Position numbers and translations under genes: made by a program
The notes under the pieces: generated by a model
Database searches by the model: none
Told to the model about the DNA's origin: nothing
The model's input: the letters and a program-made list of their open reading frames with translations, nothing else
Shown here: one piece after another, positions 1-13,008 of the stretch
How positions within the stretch are numbered: position 1 is the first letter of the stretch
Layout of the letters: each line of letters starts with the position of its first letter
Assembly: GCA_014529385.2 (NCBI GenBank)
Contig: CM043967.1
Coordinates: forward strand, 135,729,182 to 135,793,181
DNA: 64,000 nucleotides
Reading direction: 5' to 3'
Source of the DNA: Adiantum capillus-veneris
Taxonomy: Eukaryota > Streptophyta > Polypodiopsida > Polypodiales > Pteridaceae

Positions 1-100
1 ATATATAATGCACGAGGGAAAAACCCTCCTAAAGAGGGAAAAAATGCCCCGGCGGTCCTAGTGTGTTCACACACATCACTACCACATGTATATGGTAACA
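1..100 (-). repeat. 3' LTR of Copia-1 (partial)
   Basis: It matches the right-hand end of the LTRs at 4782-5006 and 13892-14118 and ends in GGTAACA on the plus strand. The tract aatcccccct at 101-110 lies directly next to it. On the minus strand this is the polypurine tract that primes plus-strand DNA synthesis. The rest of the LTR lies left of the window. Confidence 0.85.
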
Positions 101-180
101 AATCCCCCCTGGAGTGATGCGGTGAACGAGAGCTGGCACATGAGAAAGGGAAGTGCCATGCCTTGAGGACATGATCAGTC

Positions 181-3100
181 CACAAAGGGGAGTAATCCCA
201 AAGCTTTGCGGAAAGCTTCGAGCTTCTCACGAGACAATTCCTTTGTGAAAATATCTGCAAGGTTCTCCTGTGTTGGCTTATAAGCCAAGCTGATATCTCT
301 TGCTGAGAGCCTCTCCCTGACATAGTGGTAATGCACCTATATGTGCTTTGTGCAAGCATGAAAAAATTGGGTTCCTTGCAACTGCCAATGCGCTCTGACT
401 GTCAGTGTAGATAGTATTGGTAGTGTCCTGTCCAACATCCAAATCAGCCATAAGACGTCTGAGCCATACAATGAAGACTACCCTATACTCAGCCTCACAA
501 CTCAAAGTGGCCACAGTAGGTTTCTTCTTACTCAACCATGATATACATGAACTACCAAGCAAGAAACAAAAACCACTTGTGGACACTCGCATGTCAAAAC
601 AACCAACCCAAGCTGAGTCCAAAAAAGCATGTAAATCTGGCGGCAATGATCCCCCCTTGGGATAAAACAAGCCAAGATGTAAAGTGCCACTAAGGTAGCA
701 AAAAATCGTCTTGACAGCCTGCCAATGCTTAGACCCTGGGCTATGCATAAATCTACTGACCTTTGAGACCACAAGCTGAATATCTGACCTCGTGTTTCAT
801 AAATGAGGTAGCCAATACCAGTTTGGTAAAGAGTGACATCAGTAGGATCGCCACCATCATGTAGACTCAACTTTAAACCTGTTTCCATGGGAGTGGCAAT
901 AGGGGTTTTCAATCCTAAAGTTCAAACTTACATAGCAATGTCTCTATGTAACTTTTTTGACACAAGGTAATACCACCATCACATTGCTTAAACTGTATGC
1001 CCAAATAATGATGCAACAACCCCAAATCTTTTATCTTGAAAGTAGCATTCAAATCAGCCTTAAATTCAGCAATATGTCTCTCATTTGGTCTAGTGATTAG
1101 CAAATCGTCTACATAAAGAATCACAATGAGAAGTACATCACCCTCATGCTTTACATACAATGTGCTTTCTGTTGAACTCTTACAAAAGCCTTGTTTGACC
1201 AAATGAGTGTCAGCTTTCTCATACTAAGCACGAGGATATTGCTTCAACCCATACAAAGCCTTGTTACAAAGCACAATTTGTCCTCTTGTCCTTTCTTGAC
1301 AAAACCGCGAGGTTGTGTTACATAAACTTCCTCAAATATGTCACCATTCAAGAAAGCAGTAACAATGTTTGATTGATGTACATCCCAACCAAAATGAGCT
1401 TCCAATGCACATAGAAAATGCACAGTAGTCATACAACAAATGGGAGCAAAGGTCTCTTCATAATCTATGCCTTTTTGCTATGCATACCCCTTTGCAACTT
1501 TGATCTCACCATCCGGCTTGAGTTTCAACTTGTACACCCACTTCGTACCAATGGCCTTTTTGCCAGGAGGCAAATAACATAAAGTCCATGTGTCATTTTC
1601 TATAAGTGCATCATATTCTTATTGCATGGCAGCAATCCAATTTTTTGAATTTTGTGCTTCATCAAAAGAGAGAGGTTCCTCAACATCATGTAAGCTAGAC
1701 ATAGCCAAAGCATAACAATCTGATGCATAAGATGCATGGCAAGAGCCTGAACAAGTACGACTAGACAAACGTGCATCCAATTTACTGTCACGCAAAGTGT
1801 CCACCAGCCATTTTGGCATACCTCTAGCCTGCTCATTTTCAGCCCTTTCCTCATCAACTACATCATGTACATCTGCATCATAATAGGCTGATCTAAAACA
1901 TTTTCAGAAACCCCCATAGGCTGTACATTTGCCTCCTTGGAACTTACATTCGTATTTCCACCACTAAAAAGAGGCAACAAAGTGTCATAAATGTCATGTG
2001 ATCTTACATTACTATCTCTAGTACATGACAGCAAGGGCTGAACAGAATCTTCCACAAACACTACATCCCATGAAACCAGAATATGTTTTGTTTGTGGATC
2101 ATACAACTTGTAACCTTTGCTTTCAGCACTATAACCAACAAAAATATATTTGACAGCCTTATCATCCAATTTTTTGCATTGTGTTTGTGGCACCAAAGTA
2201 TATGCCAAACAGCCAAAAACACGCATGTGCTCAATAGAAGGCTTTCTATCATGGCATGATTCATATGGAGTAGTAGACTGCAAAGCTTTCATAGGACACT
2301 TGTTTAGTACATAAGTGGCACACATGATGGCCTCAAGCCAAAAAGAATGCGGCAAAGCTTGATTTTTGACATCATGCCATTTCCGTAAGTGACCTGTTTT
2401 TCCTCTCAGCAACACCTTTTTGTTGAGGTGTATAAGGCATTGTACATTGGTGTTTTATCCCACAACTAGCCAAAAATGCATTGAATGCATGAGACATATA
2501 CTCCCCCCCTTGATCGGAATGGAGGGTGCCAATAGTACATTTCGAGACATTTTCATCCATAGCCAAAAATTGTTTGAAGCACATAAAAACTTTGGATTTC
2601 GCTTTAAGCGTAAATACCCATGCATGCCTGGAGTAATCATCAATGAAAGTCACAAAGTACAGGTAATATCCCAAGGACGGAGTTTGCATGGGCCCACAAA
2701 CATCACTATGCACAAGCTGCAACCTGCATGTGGCCCTAACATAACCATCCTTTGGAAACTTAGAGCACTTCATTTTACCCAAAATATAGCCTTCACAAAC
2801 ATGTTCGACGGGTGCTTCAAGAGGTGGCAAAGAAGTAACCATATCAAATTTTTGCAAAAAACGCATCAAAGTAGCAAAATTCAAATGACCAAAACGTGCA
2901 TGCCAAAGTTATGCATCTGAAATAGCCCTTGAATTTGCAACTGCATTTGCAAAATTTTGTCCACACTTGTCATACAAACTGAGATTATACAGCCCACTGC
3001 ACAAAAGCTCAGATGCAATGATTTCATCACCAAAATTGAGATCATGAACTATACATCTCTCATCCACAAATTTGACGACAAGTCCAAGTCTAGCAAGTGC

Positions 3101-3330
3101 AGATACAGACAAAAGATTCTTCTTGATCCGAGGTACATAAAGTGCATCAACAAGTGTAAAAGAACTTCCATTAGCAGTAGTAAGCACAATCTTTTCAACT
3201 CCCTGAACCGGATAGGATGCATTGTTGGCACAAGTGACTGAATTCCCATGAGGGACAGAATTGAGAGGGGTGAACAATTCACGATGTGAGGTAATGTGCT
3301 TTGTAGCACCATTGTCAAAATATCACACAT
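181..3330 (-). pseudogene. Copia-1 pol remnant (protease/GAG-pre-integrase, integrase, RT, RNase H)
   Basis: Fragments on the minus strand read, from 5' to 3': a protease/GAG-pre-integrase part near 2909-3330; integrase near 2060-2884 (a HSDVCGPM motif, then HSDQGGEY and PQQKGVAERKN, the usual D,D,E surroundings); RT near 915-1620 with an intact LYVDDLL catalytic motif; and RNase H near 278-772 (DSQSALAVARNP). The frame breaks several times, so no full polyprotein can be made. The same domain order is found in Copia-2, a close relative, which helps place each fragment. Confidence 0.85.
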
Positions 3331-3339
3331 ATGAATCTA

Positions 3340-4419
3340 CAGCAATTGACAAGCATGCATCATGGACAGCAGGATTGTAAGTGCACTCTGCACTAAAAGC
3401 CCATTCTGCATCAACATCAACAACACAGTCTCCTTTCACAGAAGACTCAACAATGGCTGCATTTGTAGTGGAACCACATTTGCAGTGGAACCACCCTCTT
3501 TCTTCTTAGCCTCTTTGGCCTTCAACTTAGGACATTGCTTGATCAAGTGATCATTTTCTTTACAATAATGGAAACGCATCTTCTTTTTGTCCCCTTATCA
3601 CTAGAATTTCCAGACGATGTGCTGCCAGCAGAAGCATTGGGAACAAAAGTTTTGCCACTCACAGCAGAACCGTAAGAAGTGGTTGCATTGTTGTTATCAC
3701 CCTTTCTTTGAGAAGCAATAAAAGCTTGTCCAAGTGCACGTTGCCTAGTCCTGTTTTTTTTGGAAAGTGACTCTTGCAACAGCAATGTGCATAATGCATC
3801 AAGCTTGACAACTTCGGGATTTCCTTGGGTCATCAGTCGCCAAGTACTAGCAAAAGTCTGGTATGAATCTGGTAAGGCATCAAGAATAGTCTGCACAAGG
3901 GAACTGTCTGAAATGACTTCACTTGCAAAAAAAGTTGCTCATTGATATCCTTGACACCAGCAAGGAAAGTGTCCATATCATCTTCCTCATGCATAATCTT
4001 CGACTCCAACTCTTTACGCAACAAAGAAATTTTAGCCTCATTGCGACTTGCATAAAGACCGACCAAAATATCCCAAGCCTATTTTGCAGATTTTGCTAAA
4101 TGGATGTGAGGAACAATGGTGCGCTTCACAGACAATGCAATCAATGCATGAGCCTGCGCATCCTTTACATCCCAACGAGCTTTTTCTATCGTAGGCAAAA
4201 CAACTCTAATAGCAGCAATCCTTGCAGCAAGACCTGCAACATCCTCAACATCGCCTACATCCTCAGAACCAGGATGTAGGTCAATGTCCTGCACAATATT
4301 CCATACGCCCTTTGACACAAGGATGTGTTGCATCATATAAGCCCCCATAGGGTAATTGTCCCCATCCAACCTGTCCTCGTAGCAAACATCTTGAAGACAT
4401 CTGTGTTGTTGTCAGCCAT
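3340..4419 (-). pseudogene. Copia-1 gag remnant
   Basis: The start codon is at 4417-4419 on the minus strand (protein begins MADNNTDVF). The gag then continues in broken frames with phrases such as DNYPMGAYMMQHILVSKGVWNI, LRKELESKIMHEEDDMDTF and LDALPDSYQTFASTWRLM, typical of Copia capsid proteins (UBN2 type). Near 3520-3580 a zinc-knuckle remnant reads CKENDHLIKQC, but its first cysteine is lost. Gag forms the virus-like particle that packages element RNA. This copy is disrupted by frameshifts. Confidence 0.8.
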
Positions 4420-4767
4420 GGTAAATGTTGAACCTGATATGAAAACTGCTCAAAAATAGGAGAAACAGAGAGGAAACATCACGTGCTATATAGCACAAAC
4501 CGTAGAAGACTGCAAGGCACCTGCTATGCAAAAAAAGGCTTTTGACAAAAATTCTACACAAAATGACAAAATTGCATGTGCAAACCTGCCTGTAGTGGAA
4601 ACGGATCCAAAATAAGCCCGAATCAGAAATCTGAGCAGAGTGAGCTCCATGATCTCTCCCAAAATATTTGTCGACCTGCGAATGCTTGCCAAACCTCACT
4701 GTAATTGGAGAAAGTGAGCAGGTGTGTGTTGGAGAAGCTGACAACTAAGCAGGGGAGGATGCTACCT

Positions 4768-4779
4768 GCTCTTATACCA
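4768..4779 (-). other. Copia-1 primer binding site (initiator Met tRNA type)
   Basis: On the minus strand it reads TGGTATAAGAGC. This is one mismatch from TGGTATCAGAGC, the complement of the plant initiator-Met tRNA 3' end used by many Copia elements. It lies two bases inside the 5' LTR. Confidence 0.75.
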
Positions 4780-4781
4780 AT

Positions 4782-5006
4782 TGTTGGAATTAGGGTTGCA
4801 GAGAAATGCACACATCTTGGAGAAGACAAAGGAATCTCAAGGCACACAATAGAGAGTGTGTTACTTAGTGTGCAATGGAAAGATAGATAGTCCTAGAGTG
4901 ATGGGTGTATATACAATGCACGGGGGGAAAACCTCCTAAAGAGGGAAAAAATGCCCCGTGGTCCTAGTGTATTCACACACATCACTACCACATGTATATG
5001 GTAATA
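4782..5006 (-). repeat. 5' LTR of Copia-1
   Basis: About 225 bp, beginning TGTTGGAATTAGGG on the plus strand. It is closely similar to both Copia-2 LTRs (13892-14118 and 24200-24426). Its outer end reads GGTAATA where the other copies have GGTAACA, so the terminal dinucleotide is mutated. Sequence of the LTR-R1 family resumes at 5007. Confidence 0.85.
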
Positions 5007-6744
5007 GAGGGGGCCACTGAAGACTTTTGCAAGGAGGAAAAATAGACATTTTGGTGAGATTTTTGGCACCTATATCCTCTCCAAATTTAAAGAAGTGACC
5101 AGCCAGAAAAAATAAGTATTCCACAAACTGAAAAATCACCTCAAGTTTTTTCATGTTTTTTGGAGCTACCGTCGGTGAGATATGAATTTTAGGGTGGACC
5201 CTAGTCTGCCCACTTTTCTTCATAAGTCAACCTATTCTTCTCTCACTTTCATTCACACTCACATAGAGACACTCATTCCTCTTTATCCCTCACTCAAACT
5301 TGCATCTTCCATGGTTTCTTTCACCCTCTTCACGATTAACCTCCCCTCGCACCTCCATTAGCTCTCATATAAACTCTACGTGTATATACACAATATCTAT
5401 GTCTCTCTCTATTACCTCTAAATCATAATTTCATCTTACCTCTTCTCTATGTACATAAAATTTAGTATGTAGGTAATGCTTAACCTCTGCAAAATTGGGA
5501 AATCTTGTCACCAAATTTTCATTTTTATAATTGGTGATAAACATCGGGGCAACAGAGGCGCAAAGAAGAGAAGAAGAAGAGGATTGAAATTCATTCATAA
5601 AAATCTACATAAGGTAAGTCCAAGCTTCTTCAAGGCTTCACCATCTCAAGGATTCCCACTTCATTCAACATATCCTTTTACCATCAAACTCATTCTACCC
5701 ATTGTAAATTGTACCACTAACTTTTAGTGATTACTAACATTAACCACCAACCTTGTTATAAAAATAAGCCCTCTACTATCCACTACAGTAGGCACTCCCA
5801 AGTTATTCACTCAAACCTCTCTTCTTTCAACCTGAATAGTTCTTGCTCCTTGAGCCCACATTCATGTGACTCAAAGGATAAGAGAGACCCACTCTCATTT
5901 CAAATTCAAAAAAAACCATGATCTGTGTTTCTCTTAATAAAATTGATTAGGCTTAATGTTAATCCGAGCTTCCAAAAAACCTATAAATAGAGCCTTCTCT
6001 TCTTTGTAAAATAGATCCATTGCACACATATAATAGCACTCTCCAACTCTAGTTGTATGAGGATATTGTAGCTTTGATAGCTCTCTATCACATTATACTC
6101 ATATGTGTATAGAGATGCTTTGAGTCTATTGAGAGGAATTGAGTCATGCCCTACTCTCCATCACATTTGTAGCTTCCACTTGCTCATAAATAAGATTGAT
6201 GGTTTGGGGTGCAACTGTGTACAACGGCTACGCCTCTTCTCTCCAAACTTAACTCGACAAGCTGGCTCAATGGCTTCTATAAGGTAAACTTGTCCTCAAG
6301 ATTATTTTTGTCCTTTCATGCTTTGTGGTTTTAAGGGGCTTGTTGAATTGTTTTCCTATGACTAATTATAAGAGGGTGATACGATGAGAGGGCTCCCATA
6401 ACCCTAAGACAATGGTATAATGGCAATAAGATCAAGCCTTGTGTTGTCTCTCTAGTTTTTCTAAGCTTGTAAGCATCTAATCTATTAGGCCAGAATCTAG
6501 CTGTTCAAGTTGATTTGTACTCTTTACCTTACTCTCTTCCAAATCCATATGGGTGTGAAAGATTGTGTTTTGTGCGTGTTTGTGTGGCAATTTTTCATTC
6601 CTCTCTTTGCATGTTTGACTACATACTATTTGCATCGTAGTTCACATCCATAACTAGGTGGTGCTCCTTTCCTCTGTTGGATTTGGATGTGGGTTTTTTG
6701 TTATCTTGTGTGCTTGTACTTTCCCCAGACTCAATTGAGCGGCA
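5007..6744 (+). repeat. LTR-R1 copy C (5' LTR of Gypsy-C, left tip lost to Copia-1)
   Basis: Homologous in reverse complement to 39776-41509 and, in part, to the split copy at 31250-31479 plus 34968-35915. Shared anchors include TTTTTGGTGAGATTTTTGGC near 5055 and CTCATTCTACCCATTGTA near 5690. A TATA box (TATAAATAG) at about 5981 suits the LTR promoter. The right boundary (...GAGCGGCA at 6744) is set where copy A at 31250 starts abruptly. The last bases of the left boundary lie beyond Copia-1. Confidence 0.65.
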
Positions 6745-7079
6745 CAGGATCCTTGAGGAGTGTTTAGAGTTTGCTTCTCTTGTTGCCCGCCTCGGACCGC
6801 ATCAAGTTTGGTACCTCCACTGGGGAGGTCTTGGTTTCTTTTGTTGTTGCATGGTGCATGAATGCTTAGCTTTTTAGCATAATCAAGTAGGTTGCATGAA
6901 TCACAAAAACATGTATGACCCATTTGTTCCCATTGCAAGGCAAAAGGTACATATCATTGTTAGCACTAAATTACAATTTCAGCGAGTAACTCGTAGAATT
7001 TTTTACCCTCTTAGGTTAGCCGAGATAAACGCTTCAATAAAATTCTTTTGCCTCTCATTAGGTACGACCTTAGTTTGGA

Positions 7080-7083
<4 letters not shown>

Positions 7084-7141
<58 letters not shown>
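7084..7141. repeat. (TA)n microsatellite
   Basis: About 29 TA units in the leader of Gypsy-C. The inverted homologous copy near 39.6 kb has no such expansion. Confidence 0.95.
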
Positions 7142-7145
<4 letters not shown>

Positions 7146-7449
7146 GTATTAGGTCATGCATAGACCATCGATAATGGCCCAGGAATAGAGGTTTTTCCCT
7201 TCCCTTTTACTCCACACATTAGAAATAATGTTGCAATTAGTAGAAAGATCCATTTCAGCAGCATATGATGTTCATGTTTGGTGCTCAAAGAGTAGGATAA
7301 ATTCTCGTGTCACCAAACCCTATCATCCTACCTCTTGTTGACTATCATAGATCATTAGATGCGCATATTTTTATTTTGTTGTAGAATTGATTGGAATTTA
7401 GAAAAACATTATAGTGTAAATCTTTTTAAGAAAGAAAAAAGAAACGATT

Positions 7450-8905
7450 TGTCACTTTGAAATTGTTTCGATGGAGGCCCAATGCTAAATGTCAGGATAT
7501 CCTCTCTTTTTTGGAGAGCCTTGCAAGGATGGCAAGTTATTTTTAGCAAATTTCAAAATGGCTTGCCTCATAAAGAGACTAACAGGAGATTATGAATGCT
7601 TAGAATTGTTTGAAGTGGCCCTTAGGAAAGATTCTAGCACTTGGTTTGACTTTCTATTTCAGGAAGCTAAGGGAAACTATAAATAAGTCGTTGATCATTT
7701 CAAGAGATACTTCTTTGACCCATAAAACACTCAAAAACTATGGTAAGAAATCGTTTCTCACAAGCAAAAAGACTTAGATTTAACTATTACATGCACAAAC
7801 AAGAGTTTCTACATCTTTGGGCTGTATGGATAAGAAATGTTGCTAGCCCCGTTGGTGGTACAGAATTCCTAAAGAAGGAGAGGTTCAAAGGTGTCTCTTT
7901 CCACACTCAAGATAAAAGTTGAGATAAGTGCACCTGCTACCTTTGATGCAGATGAAACTAGGATTGTTGATACGTATAGAAAACTCAAGTGCCTAACGGA
8001 AGAGGTTCCAATAGAGGGTCTTAGACCCAAGAAAAAACTGCAAGCAACAACCTCTAGAGAGATTCCTGATGTAACAATTGAGGTGATTTAGAAGCTAAAT
8101 GAGTCCTTGAGCAACTTATCAATTCACCTTGCACAAGTTGTAGGTCCCAAGGGATAAAGAAAGAAATCTAAGAAGAAAGAGCCACAACCCAAGAGGGTAT
8201 TACAATGTTTGAATTTGAGGGAGTTTGGGCATGGGATGTATAATTGTCCTTGTCCTTGTGGGGAGCTAGGGAGACCTAAGTTGAATTACCCAGTGATGAA
8301 TGCAGGTGAAGGAACTAGTCAACAACCAATGCTTCTACAAAGACCAAATGGAGCAAGACTACCTCCATGAGGAGTGAAAGGAGTTCAACCTTTGTCAGAT
8401 CCCAATGTGCATGTGGTAGAGGTGATAAATTCAAATGAGGTTGACAAGGAAGCAAATGGAATTAAGCATGGCCATGGAAAAGGTAAGGAGAAATAAGGAG
8501 TCACATCACAGAGTGACCATGGACAAGAAAAGAAGGCAAAGGAGACCAAGGAAGCCAAGAGGACTCGACGTTGTATCAACCTCCAAGACTTTCCTTTTGG
8601 ACATGGTATGTCTCCATACAACTTGCTGGAAGACATGAGAGGTAAGGGCCCTGATATCTCATGGCCTCGGTTTCTTGCATTATGGCCTCGGTTCCACAAG
8701 TTAGAAGGGGTTTAACAAATCTAGTAAGCACTAGGAGAAAGTTAAAAGAGAGTGTGCTTGTTGTGAAAATTGCACAAGCTAAAATGAATGAGGATATTAC
8801 ACATATGCTAGATTGTTCAAATCGGGGAGGTTGGTTAGGAAATCTCTAATGGATGGGGGTGCACAAATTTGTATCATGACAGAGGGACTCATGATAGAGG
8901 TGGTG
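7450..8905 (+). pseudogene. Gypsy-C gag and N-terminal protease remnant
   Basis: The first fragment (7489-7683) reads YPLFFGEPCKDGKLFLANFKM and resembles the start of a Gypsy capsid domain. Further broken frames follow at 7740-8091. Near 8201-8255 a decayed zinc-knuckle-like stretch reads CLNLREFGHGMYNCP. At 8846 the retropepsin motif DGGAQICIMT is legible. In-frame stops (e.g. after 8091 and near 8850) prevent a single product. The homologous minus-strand gag at 38.9-39.1 kb supports the assignment. Confidence 0.6.
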
Positions 8906-9066
8906 GTTGTTGTTTATTCTTTATCTTCAAACTCCATAATTTGCCTTTTGCATATGCTTGATATTTAATTGATTCAACTCTTTTGTCGCTTCTTAACTAA
9001 ACGTATCTCTTCCAACATGTCCATTGTGAGAGGTTGGTGATACTTTTTCAATCTGCAACCATTTAC

Positions 9067-12000
9067 CTAGTTAGCCATCACCTCTCTCTCTAATGTTGTG
9101 AGTTGGATGGATCCACTTGGTGATATGCCGTTGATTACAAAGGGATTGTTACCCTGCTTTATAGGTTTCTTGAAATGTTGCTTAAGGGTGTAGACTAACA
9201 CGTAATCTCTCTTTTGAAATTCCTTGTTTTTCACATGATGGTCTTGGAATTGTTTCAATTGCTTTTTTGTGCATACATTGCTACAACCGCCTGGAGCCTA
9301 GTTTCATCCAACTGCATTAGTTGGTCCACTCTATCAAAAAACTCATGTCCAGTCCATTCCAAGCTTTGAGCTACACGTGTATAGGAATTAAGAACTCTAC
9401 AAATATTATAGAATTTATTCCAAACACTAAGTTGAAAAGAGTTGTATTTTGTGGCGTTTTATATGCTCCGATATGCCAAATGACTGAATGTAGCTTCAGT
9501 TCCAAATCCAATCTAGATGCACTAACAATCTTTGTGAGTTCTATACACAAAACTTTGTTGGTACTCTCAGCTTGTCCATTTTCCTAAGGATGATATGGGG
9601 TTGATTTTAAATGAATAATTATAAATTCATGGAACAAGAAGTCAATCATGTCATTGAGAAAGTGTGTGCCTCGATCACTCATGGAAGGCCATACTGCATG
9701 AAAATGTTCTCATATGAGAAATGTGTCGTTATTCAAGCATCATTTTTTTGTGTTTCTTTTTCCACAACCCACTTTGTTAAGTAGTTTGTTCCCATATAAT
9801 GTATTGAGTATGTGTCCTATACGCGATAGCAAGATAGGCTCTACATAGTCTATTCCCATTTGGCAAAAGCACGTGATTTCATTATTGATCTTTGTGGGAT
9901 GTCATCTCGTCAAGGCGGTATTTTAGTATGTTGGCATGTGTTGCATCGTTTCATATAATATTCAGCATTCATAAGCAAGGTAGACCACCACATCCCTACT
10001 ATGAGTATTGCTTTTGCAATTTTTTTATGCCAAAAAGTGTCCTCTTGCTGAAACATCATGAGCTTGCTCGAGTATGGACAGGTGCTTGCTTTTTGTAACA
10101 CAAATTCTTAACTTGTCATACATTCCCCTCCGATAGAGTTAAGTTTCAATAATAGAATTTTTTTGGTTTTGTGTTGTATCAATCGTACTCTATCTCTGCT
10201 CAAGTTCTTTGGTAGAACTACTTATTCTAAGTACTCCACAACATACTTCGCCCAATTGGGTGCTATTACTGAGCTATTTCTATTCTGAACAATATAGCAT
10301 GCTCAATTGGATTTTTGATTGCACAAACATTACATGACCGAACATAATTGTGCATGCTTTATTTCATGTGAGGAAAGTATACCCCAAGTAGAATCAATCT
10401 CTAAATGTTTTCATATTGACATTATATATGCTCATGATTTGTATATGATCTTATAGTAGATACAGCTCTTTTTTGTATGAATTGATGCATAACATGAGTA
10501 TACCATCACCTCCTCTTTGATAGAGCCTCCATGCAATCAACACTAAGTTGCAATATCGTTCAATGATTGATGGTTGTCTCTCGGTCTACAATGAACCTGT
10601 GGTAAGCAAGGGTATGATTTGTTCTCTCCACCTTGGTACCATCTAGATGTTGAAGAGATAAAAGTCTGGAAAATCATCTTCAGCCCCTATAGGAGCTTCC
10701 CCATGTAGCATTTGCAACAAATGGTCTGCTCTCTAATGTGTAGTTCCTTTTATGTCCACTATCCTAAAATCAAACTCAAGTAATATTAGAAACCATCGAG
10801 ATACGGCCCGTGTTGCATGGTTTGTTCACTAGATGTAATAATGCTTGATGGTCTACGAAGAACACATATTTGTTTGCGAGTAGGTAATGTCTAAACATTT
10901 TTACAGAGTAGATCATTCACAAACCCTCTCTCTCTATGGTCATATGATTTTGTTATGCATTGTTAAGCTGTCTACTCGAGTAATAGATCAAAAAATCCAT
11001 GTTTTTTCTCCATATATAGCCAATAGCATAAGCCAATGCATCTACATGGACATGAAAAATCTTGTCCTAGTCAAGAGCTCTCAAAATTGGATCAAAAATG
11101 AGTTTTTTCTTCAATTGTTGAAAAGATTTTTCACATTCTTTGTTCCATTTGAATTTTGTTAGGAGTGCGTAGAGAGGTTTTGCAATGAAGGCTTGTACCT
11201 CTCTAACTTTTGTTGGTCTCGAAAGAGCAACTCACTTGTAGTTTTTCAAGGTCAATTGAAATTATGTTTTTGAACATAATATGTCCCATAATCTTGGCAT
11301 GTCTTACCATAAAAACATACTTTTCAGGGTTTAGGCAGATACGATACAATTTGTATTCCTCAAAGACTTTCTTTAGGTGATTGACATGCTCACTTCTGTG
11401 AAGAGAATGCACACATAGATCATCCATATAAATATCTAAGAATTGTCTTAGATATTCCTTAAAGGCATGACTCGTCGGTCTTTGGAATGTCGCAGGTGCA
11501 TTGGTTAGATCAAATGGCATTACCCTATATGAAAATATATCCCATTCTATAGCAAATTCAGTTTTGTGTTTATCCTCCAGTTTGATTGTGAGTTAATCAT
11601 AGCTTGAAAATCCATCTAGAAAGTTGTAGACTTCCTTTTCAGCAACTCTTTCAATCACATAATTAGTGATGGGTAAGGGATACTTGGCTCAAATCGTGGT
11701 AGCATTTACTTGTTTGAGATTTACTCACACTCGTAATTTACCATTTTTCTTAGGCACCACGAACATCGGTGACACCCATCCCGTATGGTTGATCTCGTAG
11801 ATAAATTCTACCTCTTTCAGTTTGTCTATCTCTTTCTTAATTTTCTTTGCAAAGGCTTCATAATTTGTGAATGTATGGACGTGGTTGACACGGTTTTGCA
11901 TCGCTTTTCAGAGGTATCATCCTGTGTTTGCAAATGCTAGGATCTATCCCCTTCAGATATTTGTAAGACCAGGCAAAAACATCTTTATATTGTTTGAGGG

Positions 12001-12936
12001 TAGTTATCAATAGATGTTCCTCCTCCTTAATAAGATTTGTGGCTATGTATGCTGGTCTCGCTTCTTTCCTTGGTTCCACCAGATCGATCTTCTTTGCATT
12101 TTCAGGACCATTATGAGATGTTCCCAATTCTTTTGGCTCTCTCATGGTTGTTCCACCACAATACGTCGATCTTGAACTGTATATTTCTTGTAATAGTGTG
12201 TTGAATTTTTTTGAGTTAGAGTCTCCCTCAATTTCCATTTTTGTATTCCAAACCTCCTTCAATGTTCATTTTAATTTTTGACATTCACTCTTACGTTCTG
12301 TTTTAGACATTTTTGATGACTTTTGGACACAATCATCTGCTCCCACTAAGATATTGCGTTTTGGTCATCAGCTTTGGCATTTTTTCTCAATTTGTTTTGT
12401 TGTTTCTTCATTTGTCTTCTCTTATATCTCTCTTGTCTCCGTGTTTTTTGGTTAGAAAGCTCGTAGAAAATTGGCTCATCATCTCTTTTTGCAATTTCAT
12501 ATTTAAGATCACTCAAGAGTTTGTCTTTTGTATCATTTCCTAATTCCTTGCTCCTTGAATCGTATTTGTCTTCATCATCATATGAAAGGTCACATATAGA
12601 AACCTCGTCCACTATCTGTTTACAATCACTTACCAATTTTGTTCCAGTAGCTTCCAAAAGGTTTTCAGTTTCTTGGACCGCCGAAACCATTAAAATGGGT
12701 CTTATATCATAGCCATCTTTGTCACAAAATGTGATGTTGGTTACCTCGTTTACATAAACATCATGATTTTTTAGTACTTGATCCCATCCAAAGGGTTCAA
12801 GCAACTCCTCTAAAAATGGTTCCTTCATGTAGTAGTTGTCTTCTACTACTTCTTCTACTACACGCTCTAGGATACAATCCTCCTTCTTAAGACTCCCGCA
12901 TTCTGATGCTCCCCACATCCAAATGTGATCATCCAA
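9067..12936 (-). pseudogene. Gypsy-G1 RT / RNase H / integrase remnant
   Basis: From 5' to 3' on the minus strand: a spacer at 12346-12936; the RT entry (12262-11858, with the phrase YKDVFAWSYKYLKGIDPSI); RT palm (11520-11203, MPFDLTNAPATFQ then FLDIYMDDLCVHS, with the YMDD catalytic motif intact); RNase H in broken frames near 10.65-11.16 kb; integrase zinc-binding part (10101-9910, ending CNTCQHTK); and the integrase C-terminal part (9258-9067, KRDYVLVYTLKQHFKKP). Stops and frameshifts separate the pieces, so the copy is dead. Confidence 0.75.
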
Positions 12937-13008
12937 GTAGGTACTTGCGTTTTGTCATCTGTAGTTACAGCAAATTCTTCTATTGGAGTTTGGTTGACAT
13001 CCCTATAA

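Larger units (their letters stand above)
1..5006 (-). mobile_element. Copia-1: degenerate Ty1/Copia LTR retrotransposon, 3' LTR cut by the window edge
   Basis: Reading on the minus strand, the order is 5' LTR (4782-5006), primer binding site, gag, pol, polypurine tract and 3' LTR (1-100, truncated by the window start). The two LTR parts share the same sequence around the block reading cctcctaaagagggaaaa. The gene order gag, protease, integrase, RT, RNase H is the Ty1/Copia order. Coding parts carry several stops and frameshifts, so the element is not autonomous. It lies in the 5' LTR of the plus-strand Gypsy copy that resumes at 5007. Only one flank is visible, so the target-site duplication cannot be confirmed. 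Confidence 0.9.
5007..8905 (+). mobile_element. Gypsy-C: truncated plus-strand Ty3/Gypsy element (5' LTR, leader, gag, start of protease)
   Basis: The 5' LTR (5007-6744) and leader match, in inverted orientation, the copy at 39.4-41.5 kb. They are followed by a broken gag and then by LMDGGAQICIMTE at 8846-8886, a retropepsin active-site stretch. After about 8905 the coding signal moves to the minus strand as the end of another Gypsy element, so RT, RNase H and integrase of this copy are missing. Copia-1 interrupts its LTR at the left. Confidence 0.7.
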
